Assembly: GCF_000332195.1 (NCBI RefSeq) | Contig: NZ_KB235922.1 | Span: forward strand, 1,361,902-1,425,901 | Length of the DNA stretch: 64,000 bases | Direction of reading: 5' to 3' | Source of the DNA: Pleurocapsa sp. PCC 7319 | GTDB lineage: Bacteria; Cyanobacteriota; Cyanobacteriia; Cyanobacteriales; Xenococcaceae | Shown here: positions 57,053 to 64,000 of the stretch, piece after piece | Layout: every line of letters begins with the position of its first letter | Numbering within the stretch: the stretch's first letter is position 1 | Made by a program: the position numbers and the translations under genes | Notes under the pieces: model-generated | What the model saw: only the letters and a program-made list of their open reading frames with translations | Database searches by the model: none | What the model was told of the DNA's origin: nothing

Positions 57053-57076
57053 TTGTATATTAAGACAAGGGAGGAT

Positions 57077-58201
57077 ATGACAGATAATTTCACGGCAAAC
57101 AATCAACCCCTTCATCATCTTGTTACAATTGCCGAGCAATTTAAACCAGAAGGTCAAGTCACTAATGTTCAGCAATATGGTAGTGGCAATATCAATTGCA
57201 CTTATCTCGTAACTCTGAATAATCAGCAGCTATTTATTCTCCAACGCCTTAATACACAAGTTTTTCGTCAGCCACGATTGGTGATGGACAATATATGTAC
57301 TTTATCTAATTTTGTTCGTCCAAGATTAGAAAATTTCACATTTCCTGCAAATCGTCGCTGGATATTTCCTCTAGTATTATCGACTCCTAATAAGCAACAC
57401 CATTTAATAGCTCAAGATGGTTCTTTTTGGCGTGCCATGAGCTTTATTGATAACTCCCAATCATTTGACACTATCCAAGACATTCACCACGGACAAGAAA
57501 TTGGCTATGGTTTGGGTATGTTTCATGAGTTAATTAATGATTTACCGATAGAACAATTAGCTGATACTCTAGAAGGCTTTCATATTACTCCTGGCTATCT
57601 AGAGCATTATAAAGCTGTAATTGCTGAAACTAAAATCAAGAAGTCCCCGGAAATTAACTACTGCCTTAAATTTATTGGCGATCGCCCAGATTTGCCCTAC
57701 ATCTTAGAAAATGCCAAAGCATCGGGAAAGCTAAAGCTGAGAACAATTCACGGCGATCCTAAAATCAACAACTTTATGATTGACTGTTCTACCAATCAGG
57801 CGGTAGCGATGATCGATCTTGATACGGTCAAACCTGGATTAATTCACTATGATATCGGTGATTGCTTACGCTCAGGATGTAATCGATTGGGGGAAGAAAC
57901 TGATTTATGGGAAGAAGTAACCTTTGAACCAGAACTTGCCCAAGCTATTTTACAAGGCTACCTTCAGATTGCTCAAGCTTTTCTCACTGAAAACGATTAC
58001 GACTATATTTACGATTCAATTCGTCTGCTAGTTTTTGAATTAGGACTCAGATTTTTTACAGATTACCTAGAAGGCAATGTGTACTTTAATGTTAACCATG
58101 CTCAACATAATTTAGCCCGAGCCTTGGTACAATTCAAACTAACCGAAAGCATCGAAGCGCAAGAAGCAGTAATCCGTAAAATAATCCATGATTTGCGATG
58201 A
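57077..58201 (+). CDS. Phosphotransferase (APH/N-acetylhexosamine 1-kinase-like)
   Basis: The 374-aa aminoglycoside-phosphotransferase-fold kinase has YGSGNINCTYLVTL and FILQRLNTQVFRQP near the start, the catalytic TIHGDPKINNFMID and the metal site MIDLDTVKPGLIHYDIGD. The overall pattern is closest to N-acetylhexosamine 1-kinase-type sugar kinases. The ATG at 57077 (MTDNFTANNQ) is chosen, although GGGAGG sits only two bases before it; a TTG at 57053 is the alternative. It overlaps the DOMON-like gene by 4 bp. Confidence 0.82.
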   Translation: MTDNFTANNQPLHHLVTIAEQFKPEGQVTNVQQYGSGNINCTYLVTLNNQQLFILQRLNTQVFRQPRLVMDNICTLSNFVRPRLENFTFPANRRWIFPLVLSTPNKQHHLIAQDGSFWRAMSFIDNSQSFDTIQDIHHGQEIGYGLGMFHELINDLPIEQLADTLEGFHITPGYLEHYKAVIAETKIKKSPEINYCLKFIGDRPDLPYILENAKASGKLKLRTIHGDPKINNFMIDCSTNQAVAMIDLDTVKPGLIHYDIGDCLRSGCNRLGEETDLWEEVTFEPELAQAILQGYLQIAQAFLTENDYDYIYDSIRLLVFELGLRFFTDYLEGNVYFNVNHAQHNLARALVQFKLTESIEAQEAVIRKIIHDLR

Positions 58202-58734
58202 AACAGTCTGACTTTTGCTTGAAGCCATTTGCCGTCAATACTACTCCTGAATTAGAAATTACTGGAAGTATCTTCCGTAAACTTAATCAACTCCAGATTA
58301 AATATCTACTAGCAGGAAATTTAGCCTCAATTGTGATTCCTCCATTGAATAAAACACCCACTCGGCAACGCGATCTTTGGGAACATACTTGTTTAGAATT
58401 TTTCTTAGGACTTAAAGACTCCCCAAAATATTGGGAATTTAATCTCTCACCATCAGGAGATTGGAATGTCTTTCGTTTTGCCAATTATCGCCAAAATATT
58501 GCCGAAGAGCTGGCTTTTAATTCATTATTTTTTGCCATTTTGCAGCAGACTAATTCTTGCCAACTAAATTTGGAAGTCGATCTCAACCAAATTATTGACC
58601 CCGAGCAAAATCTGGAAGTTGGTATTACTGCCGTCATTGAAAACCAGCAACAGCAGCTTAGTTATTGGGCATTAACTCATACAACTTCTGTAGCAGATTT
58701 TCATCAACGAGATAGTTTTATTATTAATTTGTAA
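58198..58734 (+). CDS. DOMON-like domain protein
   Basis: The 178-aa protein resembles the DOMON-like family found in cyanobacteria. It has DLWEHTCLEFFLGLKDSPKY, WEFNLSPSGDWNVFRFANYR and a C-terminal LSYWALTHTTSVADFHQRDS with DF-H. DOMON folds bind haem or sugars. Its ATGA overlap with the sugar-kinase-like gene suggests a joint role in carbohydrate metabolism. There is no signal peptide. Confidence 0.75.
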   Translation: MKQSDFCLKPFAVNTTPELEITGSIFRKLNQLQIKYLLAGNLASIVIPPLNKTPTRQRDLWEHTCLEFFLGLKDSPKYWEFNLSPSGDWNVFRFANYRQNIAEELAFNSLFFAILQQTNSCQLNLEVDLNQIIDPEQNLEVGITAVIENQQQQLSYWALTHTTSVADFHQRDSFIINL

Positions 58735-58851
58735 TCCTTCTCTAGGTATCGAGGCATTAATCCCAAAAGTCATTCAAAAAAGTCGAATATAACAGTACAA
58801 ATTGTACTTTTAACTAATTTTTGAACAAGAAGTTATTGGATCTTACAGTTT

Positions 58852-60045
58852 CTATCCTCCCAACTCATTTTTAATAGTCAAGATTAAACTATCTATTTCT
58901 TCAGGCAACGTTAAATAATGAATACAGGCGCGGACGCAGTCCGGATCGGCAATAGTTCTGAGTAAAAACCCTTGTCGCTCTAAATTATCTACTAGTTGCT
59001 TGTGCTTAATTCCCTGTACTTGGAAGGATACCAATCCAGCCTCGGGCGGTGTATGTTTGAGACAACTCACCCGTTCTATTTGCTGTAATTGCTCCCAGAG
59101 ATGTTTGCCCAATGAGATTATCCTTTGATAACGGTCTTTGGGAGTTCCCCATTCTTGATGAGTGGCGATCGCACTTCTTAAGCCTTCATATTCTGGATAG
59201 GCTGAGGTTGCTATCTCATATTTTCTGCCGTCTTGTTTCCAGGCGATTGGTTTTCCCTGAATATCTAGATCTACTCCTCGCCAACCAATAAAGGTCGGTT
59301 CTAATTCTTTAAAAGCCTCTTTGCTGATATACAAACCACCAACTCCCGCCGGACCACAGAGCCATTTATGTCCGGTAAAAGCATAGTAATCGACTTCTAA
59401 CTCGGGTAAATCTAACGCTAATGAACCTACAGATTGAGCAGCATCTACTAAAACTCTCACTGGTTGATATTTAGTAGGATAATTATGACAAACCTGGTTA
59501 ATTTCTTTGAGGGGCAATACTTGTCCTGTATTCCAAAGTAGATGGCTCAAAACCACTAATCGGGTATTTTCGGTTAAGTTACTCTCAATCACCTCAACTG
59601 GATCGCCATGATTCAGAGTATCCATAATCGGACAAATATCAATTTCAACCTGAAAACGGCGAGCAATTTCCTTGACGGAGGCAATAATTCCGGGATGTTC
59701 GCAGTCTGTCATCAAGATGCGATCGCCTGCTTGCCAATCTCTACCCCACAAGGCAATATTGCACCCTGCCGTGACATTTTCTGTGAGGGTAATTGTTTCC
59801 CCGGTTGTGCCCAATTCTGAGGCGATCGCTTCTCGTAGTAAACTGACTTTCTTATTTAACCAAGTATTGATTTTGCCAGAAAAGGGACCTACTTGTTGAA
59901 TATATTTATGAGTATCAATGATCGCTTCAAAAGCAGCTTGGGGCATTGTCCCCTGACCACCAAAATTAAAATAAGTCTTGTTAAGTAATCCAGGAAATTG
60001 TTGACGATGTTCTTTGAGGTCGGTTTTAGATAGACTATTAATCAT
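58852..60045 (-). CDS. Class V aminotransferase-fold enzyme, L-cystine/cysteine lyase-like
   Basis: The 397-aa PLP enzyme has the Schiff-base Lys in YAFTGHKWLCGPAGVGGLY, the Asp-x-Ala-x-Ser cofactor motif VLVDAAQSVG, and LTENVTAGCNIALWG for the phosphate. It is close to the cyanobacterial C-S lyase (C-DES) that releases sulfur from cystine for iron-sulfur work, rather than to IscS/SufS, because the mobile-loop Cys is not obvious. An isopenicillin-epimerase-type label is also used for this group. Confidence 0.85.
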   Translation of the reverse strand: MINSLSKTDLKEHRQQFPGLLNKTYFNFGGQGTMPQAAFEAIIDTHKYIQQVGPFSGKINTWLNKKVSLLREAIASELGTTGETITLTENVTAGCNIALWGRDWQAGDRILMTDCEHPGIIASVKEIARRFQVEIDICPIMDTLNHGDPVEVIESNLTENTRLVVLSHLLWNTGQVLPLKEINQVCHNYPTKYQPVRVLVDAAQSVGSLALDLPELEVDYYAFTGHKWLCGPAGVGGLYISKEAFKELEPTFIGWRGVDLDIQGKPIAWKQDGRKYEIATSAYPEYEGLRSAIATHQEWGTPKDRYQRIISLGKHLWEQLQQIERVSCLKHTPPEAGLVSFQVQGIKHKQLVDNLERQGFLLRTIADPDCVRACIHYLTLPEEIDSLILTIKNELGG

Positions 60046-60207
60046 AAATAATATCCTGCACTGTGGCGAACCATTGTTAGTATATCGACATTTATCAATT
60101 AATATTCAGCGACATAATCTTTGGGGAAGTAAAGCTGTTTTACGGCAAAAAAGCAGGAATTTATTCTTTCTCCTAATTCCTGATTGCTCATGCTTTCTTC
60201 CTAAAAA

Positions 60208-61770
60208 ATGTTAATCACCGATCATCTTCTACTAAACTACAAACGCTGTAACCGTCGCACCTTTCTGGAAATATATGGCAACCCACAACAAAAAGACCCA
60301 GAGAAAGACTTTCTGCTGAAACTAAAACGAGAAAATCAATCTCATATTCGGAATGTTATTCAAGCAAGATCTTTTGATTATCATCAGCCTGAAGTATCCC
60401 GACACCATTGGCAACTTAATACCCAACAAACTATTGAATTGATGCGGCAAGGAGTAGACTGCATTTATCGAGGGATGTTGAGTCTTACTTTTGCTGAATG
60501 GAAGGCAGTTTTGGGAGAGCAAATTTTTCTAGCCAAGCTCAAAGATAATCAGCAAGAAATATCATCACAAATATTATCGACAGTTACTTTTATAGCTGCA
60601 CCAAGTTTACTGATCAAACAATCGGGAAAATCTAGATTTGGTAACTGGGAATATGTTCCGATTAATATCAAGTTGGGTCGTCGGGCAAAACCGGAATATA
60701 AGTTAATTGCGGCATTTCATAGCCAAATGCTTGGCATTATTCAGGGGACAATTCCCGAGCGATCGCAGTTGATTTTAAGAGAACACAATGACTACTTCAT
60801 CAATTTAGACCACTGGTTAATCAAAATGCAGTATATCGTCGCCGACTGTTTTGTGATGTTGGTAGACAAATTAGAACCAGAGGTGTTTATTTCTCGCCAA
60901 AGATGTAGTCTGTGTAATTGGCATGGTCACTGTTATAAAATAGCACAATCAGAGCAGCATTTATCCTTAGTGCCTGGAGTGACTCCTAGACGCTATGAAG
61001 ATTTACAACAGATGGGAATTAATAGTGTTGAATCTTTGATTGAGGTCGAGGAAACTCGACTCGGTGAAATGGTTGGCTATGATGTGGCTCGCCAGTTAAA
61101 ACAACAGATTGCTGCTATACAAAGCGATCGCGCTTTAGTTAAATCTAGTTTTGATCTGATTAATACTCAGCCGATTCCCACCGGGGCGATCGAGCTATAT
61201 TTTGATATAGAAGCGGAACCAGAACGCCAAACTGACTATTTACTAGGAGTTTTAGTAGTCGATCGAGCAGAAAATACAGAAAAGTTTTCGGCTTTTTTAG
61301 CGGAAAAACCGGAAGATGAAGGCAAAATTTGGCAACAGTTCCTGGATTTTACTGCCCTTTATCCCGATGCCCCCATTTTTCATTATTCTGAATACGAAGT
61401 AGATACGATTAAACGCCTAGCACGACTTTACGATACCCCTAAATCTACTACTAAAGACTTACTTTCTCGTTTTGTCGATCTTCATCGATGGGTAACAAAA
61501 TCAGTAGTTTTTCCTGTAGAGAGTTATTCTTTAAAAGCTTTGGCTAACTGGATTGGCTTTTATTGGCGTGAAACTAAAGGAAGTGGTGATCAGTCGGTGT
61601 GTTGGTATGACCAATGGTTACAAACTCAAGATCGAGCTTTGTTAGAGCTGATTTTAAGTTATAACGAAGATGACTGCCGAGCAACCCGCTGCTTAAAGGA
61701 TTGGTTATTAGACTTTTTAGAATCTCAAAGGAATCAAAAAATAACTCTTACCCAATCAATGAAAAAATAA
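60208..61770 (+). CDS. TM0106-type RecB-like putative nuclease
   Basis: The 520-aa protein begins with the RecB-like/PD-(D/E)xK half (MLITDHLLLNYKRCNRRTFL, Asp and Lys in YVPINIKLGRRAKPEYKL) with a four-Cys cluster (CSLCNWHGHC). A helix-hairpin-helix-like stretch (VTPRRYEDLQQMGINSVESL) and a C-terminal DEDD/RNase H-type domain (YFDIEAEPERQ, FHYSEYEV, YNEDDCRATRCL) follow. This is the TM0106 family of predicted nucleases. The role in repair or RNA turnover is unknown. Confidence 0.88.
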   Translation: MLITDHLLLNYKRCNRRTFLEIYGNPQQKDPEKDFLLKLKRENQSHIRNVIQARSFDYHQPEVSRHHWQLNTQQTIELMRQGVDCIYRGMLSLTFAEWKAVLGEQIFLAKLKDNQQEISSQILSTVTFIAAPSLLIKQSGKSRFGNWEYVPINIKLGRRAKPEYKLIAAFHSQMLGIIQGTIPERSQLILREHNDYFINLDHWLIKMQYIVADCFVMLVDKLEPEVFISRQRCSLCNWHGHCYKIAQSEQHLSLVPGVTPRRYEDLQQMGINSVESLIEVEETRLGEMVGYDVARQLKQQIAAIQSDRALVKSSFDLINTQPIPTGAIELYFDIEAEPERQTDYLLGVLVVDRAENTEKFSAFLAEKPEDEGKIWQQFLDFTALYPDAPIFHYSEYEVDTIKRLARLYDTPKSTTKDLLSRFVDLHRWVTKSVVFPVESYSLKALANWIGFYWRETKGSGDQSVCWYDQWLQTQDRALLELILSYNEDDCRATRCLKDWLLDFLESQRNQKITLTQSMKK

Positions 61771-61822
61771 ATATAGTTGGTGCCGGACTTAGATACTTGG
61801 GAGTTCAACCTAGCAATTTTCC

Positions 61823-61968
61823 ATAACTCCGAACTAACCTATAACCTATAACCTATAACTCCGAACTCCGAACTCCGAACTCCGAATTCCGAACTCCGAA
61901 CTCCGAATTCCGAACTCCGAACTCCGAATTCCGAATTCCGAACTCCGAACTCCGAATTCCGAACTCAC
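61823..61968. repeat. Long heptamer array (CCTATAA)n and (CCGAACT/CCGAATT)n
   Basis: About three CCTATAA units are followed by about fifteen CCGAACT or CCGAATT units up to the dapB promoter. It is the longest STRR array in the window and shares its layout with 21935-22098. It can be mistaken for a CRISPR array but has no spacers. Confidence 0.92.
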
Positions 61969-62017
61969 GATAAAATAGTTGCGCTGAAAACTTTTATAAA
62001 TAGTAGATATTAATAAA

Positions 62018-62845
62018 ATGACGGATAAATCACCGATTCCAGTAGTAGTTAATGGTGCTTTGGGTCAAATGGGCAGGGAGGTGATTAAAGCAGTATCTCA
62101 AGCAGAAGATATGCTGTTGATCGGCGCAGTGGATAAGAACCCTGAATATTTGGGTCAAGATATCGGCGAAATTATCGGTGTGGGTGCATTAGAAGTTCCT
62201 GTATTAAACGATTTACAGAGTGTCTTGGTTTTAGCTACTCAAGAAAAAGTTCAAGGGGTAATGGTCGATTTTACCCATCCTGATAGCGTGTATGAAAATA
62301 CTCGTAGCGCGATCGCCTATGGAGTTCGTCCAGTCATTGGCACTACCGGTCTAACCAATGAACAGCTCAAAGACTTAAGTGAGTTTGCTGATAAGGCTAG
62401 TACAGGAGCGTTAGTTATTCCTAATTTTTCGATTGGGATGGTGTTACTTCAACAAGCAGCGATCAATGCCTCCAAATATTTTGACCATGTAGAGATTATC
62501 GAGCTACATCACGATCGCAAGGCAGATGCTCCCAGCGGTACTGCAATTAAAACAGCGCAGATGCTCGCAGAAATGGGTAAATCTTTTAATCCTCCTAAAG
62601 TAAAATCGAAAGAAACTATGGCTGGAGCAAGAGGAGGTACAGCAGAAAGCAATATTCCGATTCATAGCGTTCGACTACCTGGCTTAATTGCTCACCAGGA
62701 GGTGTTATTTGGTGCCCCTGGTCAACTTTACACCCTACGTCATGATACTAGCGATCGCTCTTGCTATATGCCGGGAGTGTTACTCTCAATACGCAAGGTG
62801 ACAGAACTAACTTCTTTGATATACGGTTTGGAAAAAATATTGTAG
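62018..62845 (+). CDS. dapB: 4-hydroxy-tetrahydrodipicolinate reductase
   Basis: This enzyme reduces the dihydrodipicolinate precursor in lysine and diaminopimelate synthesis. The 275-aa protein has the NAD(P) motif [36 protein letters not shown] and the substrate site [15 protein letters not shown], with [16 protein letters not shown] near the end. Motifs and length are normal. Confidence 0.96.
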   Translation: MTDKSPIPVVVNGALGQMGREVIKAVSQAEDMLLIGAVDKNPEYLGQDIGEIIGVGALEVPVLNDLQSVLVLATQEKVQGVMVDFTHPDSVYENTRSAIAYGVRPVIGTTGLTNEQLKDLSEFADKASTGALVIPNFSIGMVLLQQAAINASKYFDHVEIIELHHDRKADAPSGTAIKTAQMLAEMGKSFNPPKVKSKETMAGARGGTAESNIPIHSVRLPGLIAHQEVLFGAPGQLYTLRHDTSDRSCYMPGVLLSIRKVTELTSLIYGLEKIL

Positions 62846-62875
62846 TTTTGATTTAAGTCTAGTTAAAAATTTCTC

Positions 62876-63580
62876 ATGCTCAAACCGATAACCAGAGAAA
62901 AATTGGAGCAATTAATTCCTCTAATTGCTACAGGACAACAATATGCCTATTACTGGGGTAAATGGTCAGATTTATTAAATCGATTGCTGATCTCAGTAGT
63001 AGGAGTTGTGGTGGTGTTAATTCTGAGTTTATTGTTTGGCGATCAGGGTGATGCTTTAATTTTAATCTTAGGGGCGATCGCTTCTCTTTACTGGTTATGG
63101 TGTCCTGTATATCAGGCAAGTTTGCGCAATGCTGCTATTCGTCGTTTTAAATATGCAGGTTTTTGGCGGGGCAAAGTTTTAGATGTATTTCTGACGGAAG
63201 AATTAATCGGCGAAGAGGAAACCGTTAATCAGCGCGGAGAATTAGTCATTATTGAAAATCGCGAGCGTTGGATTAATTTATTATTAGGGGATGAGTCTGG
63301 TTTTGAGGTGGAAGTGCAAGCTCCTCTACAGCGAATTTATAAGGGAATTGTACCTGGACAAACTGCTGAGTTACTAGTTCTATCTAATCAATCTGATTTG
63401 GGTAGAATCAACAAAATCTCTGATGCCTATATACCTAAACAAAATCTTTGGGTAGGACTATATCCTTATCTCCAGAGGGATGTATTTACAGAAGTTAGTC
63501 GCCAATTAGGTGGTGTGTCCCCTTCCAGGGTCCGTAGGACAACCCGCAACAGAAGGATTAAGCGTCGCGATCAATACTAA
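62876..63580 (+). CDS. Conserved cyanobacterial two-TM protein
   Basis: The 234-aa protein has two adjacent hydrophobic helices (LLISVVGVVVVLILSLLFG and LILILGAIASLYWLWCPVYQ). A soluble domain of about 110 residues follows (FWRGKVLDVFLTEELIG, IIENRERWINLLLGDE), and the tail is very basic (RVRRTTRNRRIKRRDQY). Cyanobacterial relatives are often labelled phosphate ABC transporter permease, but no permease motif is seen. Function unknown. It lies 30 bp after dapB and may be co-transcribed. Confidence 0.75.
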   Translation: MLKPITREKLEQLIPLIATGQQYAYYWGKWSDLLNRLLISVVGVVVVLILSLLFGDQGDALILILGAIASLYWLWCPVYQASLRNAAIRRFKYAGFWRGKVLDVFLTEELIGEEETVNQRGELVIIENRERWINLLLGDESGFEVEVQAPLQRIYKGIVPGQTAELLVLSNQSDLGRINKISDAYIPKQNLWVGLYPYLQRDVFTEVSRQLGGVSPSRVRRTTRNRRIKRRDQY

Positions 63581-64000
63581 ATCCTGTTCCATCTGGAATC
63601 TTGAAAAGAGAGAATAACGAGCGAAAAATTTCTGATACAAGCAGCTTGTCCGATCAAGAATAGGAAATAATTAAATTTCTGGTAGCAAGTTTGTATCGAG
63701 ATTGTACCGTTTGGATTGATATTTTATTTGTATCTCGAATATATCTTTTTATTGGTGGGCAAGCGATCGCGGAACAACAGGCGATCGCTTTTTGTTGAAC
63801 AAGAAGTATTCCACAATATTATAGAAGACGTAAGTATTCTAGACTACCTTGATTAGCTAATGAGCCTGATATTATTGACTAGTGCATTTTCTAAAACTGA
63901 GATTGTGTACAAAGAGATTAAAGTGTGGCGATCGCTTTTTGAAAGATAGGCGATCGCTTCTCTATGTAACTACGAGAAAAAAGGAAATCTTCAAGCCCGC
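63581..64000. other. Intergenic region with HIP1 hairpins, to window end
   Basis: This 420-bp tail of the window has no recognisable gene. It carries two pairs of HIP1 octamers: one forms the terminator-like hairpin at 63761-63793, and the other pair lies near 63928-63960. Confidence 0.55.
63761..63793 (+). terminator. HIP1-built hairpin with T-run
   Basis: AAGCGATCGC and GCGATCGCTT form a 10-bp stem around GGAACAACAG, followed by a T-run. Two HIP1 octamers provide the arms. It could end transcripts from dapB and the two-TM gene, though it lies 180 bp downstream. Confidence 0.6.

Noticed and set aside
61823-61968. Possible CRISPR array
   Set aside because: The repeat unit is 7 bp, units are contiguous, no spacers exist and no cas genes are present.

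Overview
The window is chromosomal DNA of a low-GC cyanobacterium. The evidence is a phycocyanin operon (cpcB, cpcA, two cpcC, cpcD) with pcyA, the split ATP synthase beta/epsilon gene pair, a PSRP-3/Ycf65 ribosomal protein, a glucosylglycerol-phosphate phosphatase (salt acclimation), a tocopherol cyclase, cyanobacterial DUF3038/DUF4335 proteins and very frequent HIP1 octamers (GCGATCGC). Abundant heptamer tandem repeats, MITE-like elements and very small dispersed repeats suggest a repeat-rich coccoid or pleurocapsalean-type genome. Glucosylglycerol synthesis points to a marine or salt-tolerant lifestyle. The genus cannot be fixed from sequence alone.

Layout. 0-16 kb: end of atpD and atpC, PSRP-3, a HAD hydrolase, a zinc-ribbon PstS-like protein, an orphan TRAP permease, ftsY, a GAF-PP2C phosphatase, argH, a NUDIX hydrolase, a Doc-type toxin-antitoxin pair whose toxin stop codon lies inside a MITE, a Nif11-like peptide, a decayed NblA-like ORF and a prohibitin. 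16-26 kb: a minus-strand run of EcfT-like protein, chorismate enzyme, mltG and stpA, then ChaN-like protein, glmM, a DUF29 protein and an MscS channel. 26.5-29.2 kb: an accessory stretch with an SDR carrying an internal duplication, a GNAT gene broken by a 23-nt insertion in a HIP1 site, two tandem GNAT paralogues and a QueA-like gene that has lost its middle.

29-41 kb: a minus-strand light-harvesting and signalling block. The order of transcription is PadR, cpcBACCD, pcyA, a PAS-GAF-PAS histidine kinase, a single-domain response regulator and a five-domain response regulator. Upstream and divergent are an orphan HlyD adaptor and tocopherol cyclase. 42-47 kb: a ZorA/ZorB-like (MotA/OmpA) ion-channel pair without Zorya effectors, then DUF3038-DUF4335 and a tandem ComFB protein. 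47-64 kb: oligopeptidase B, a peroxiredoxin-like protein, YefM/YoeB, a collapsed MetX-like gene, a PII protein with an altered T-loop, and an RTX protein. Next comes a three-gene cassette of Ser/Thr kinase, TRAFAC-like GTPase and unknown protein, in which the first and last products share a C-terminal WF. A NahK-like kinase with a DOMON-like protein, a cystine-lyase-like enzyme, a RecB-like nuclease, dapB and a two-TM conserved protein complete the window.

The strongest candidates for under-described biology are the kinase-GTPase-WF cassette (53.7-56.7 kb), the pcyA-linked sensor system behind the phycocyanin operon, the orphan ZorAB-like pair, and the insertion/deletion pattern left by tiny repeats: a HIP1-targeted 23-mer, a MITE family, and genes reduced to N- plus C-terminal stubs. 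No CRISPR array, rRNA or tRNA gene was recognised.
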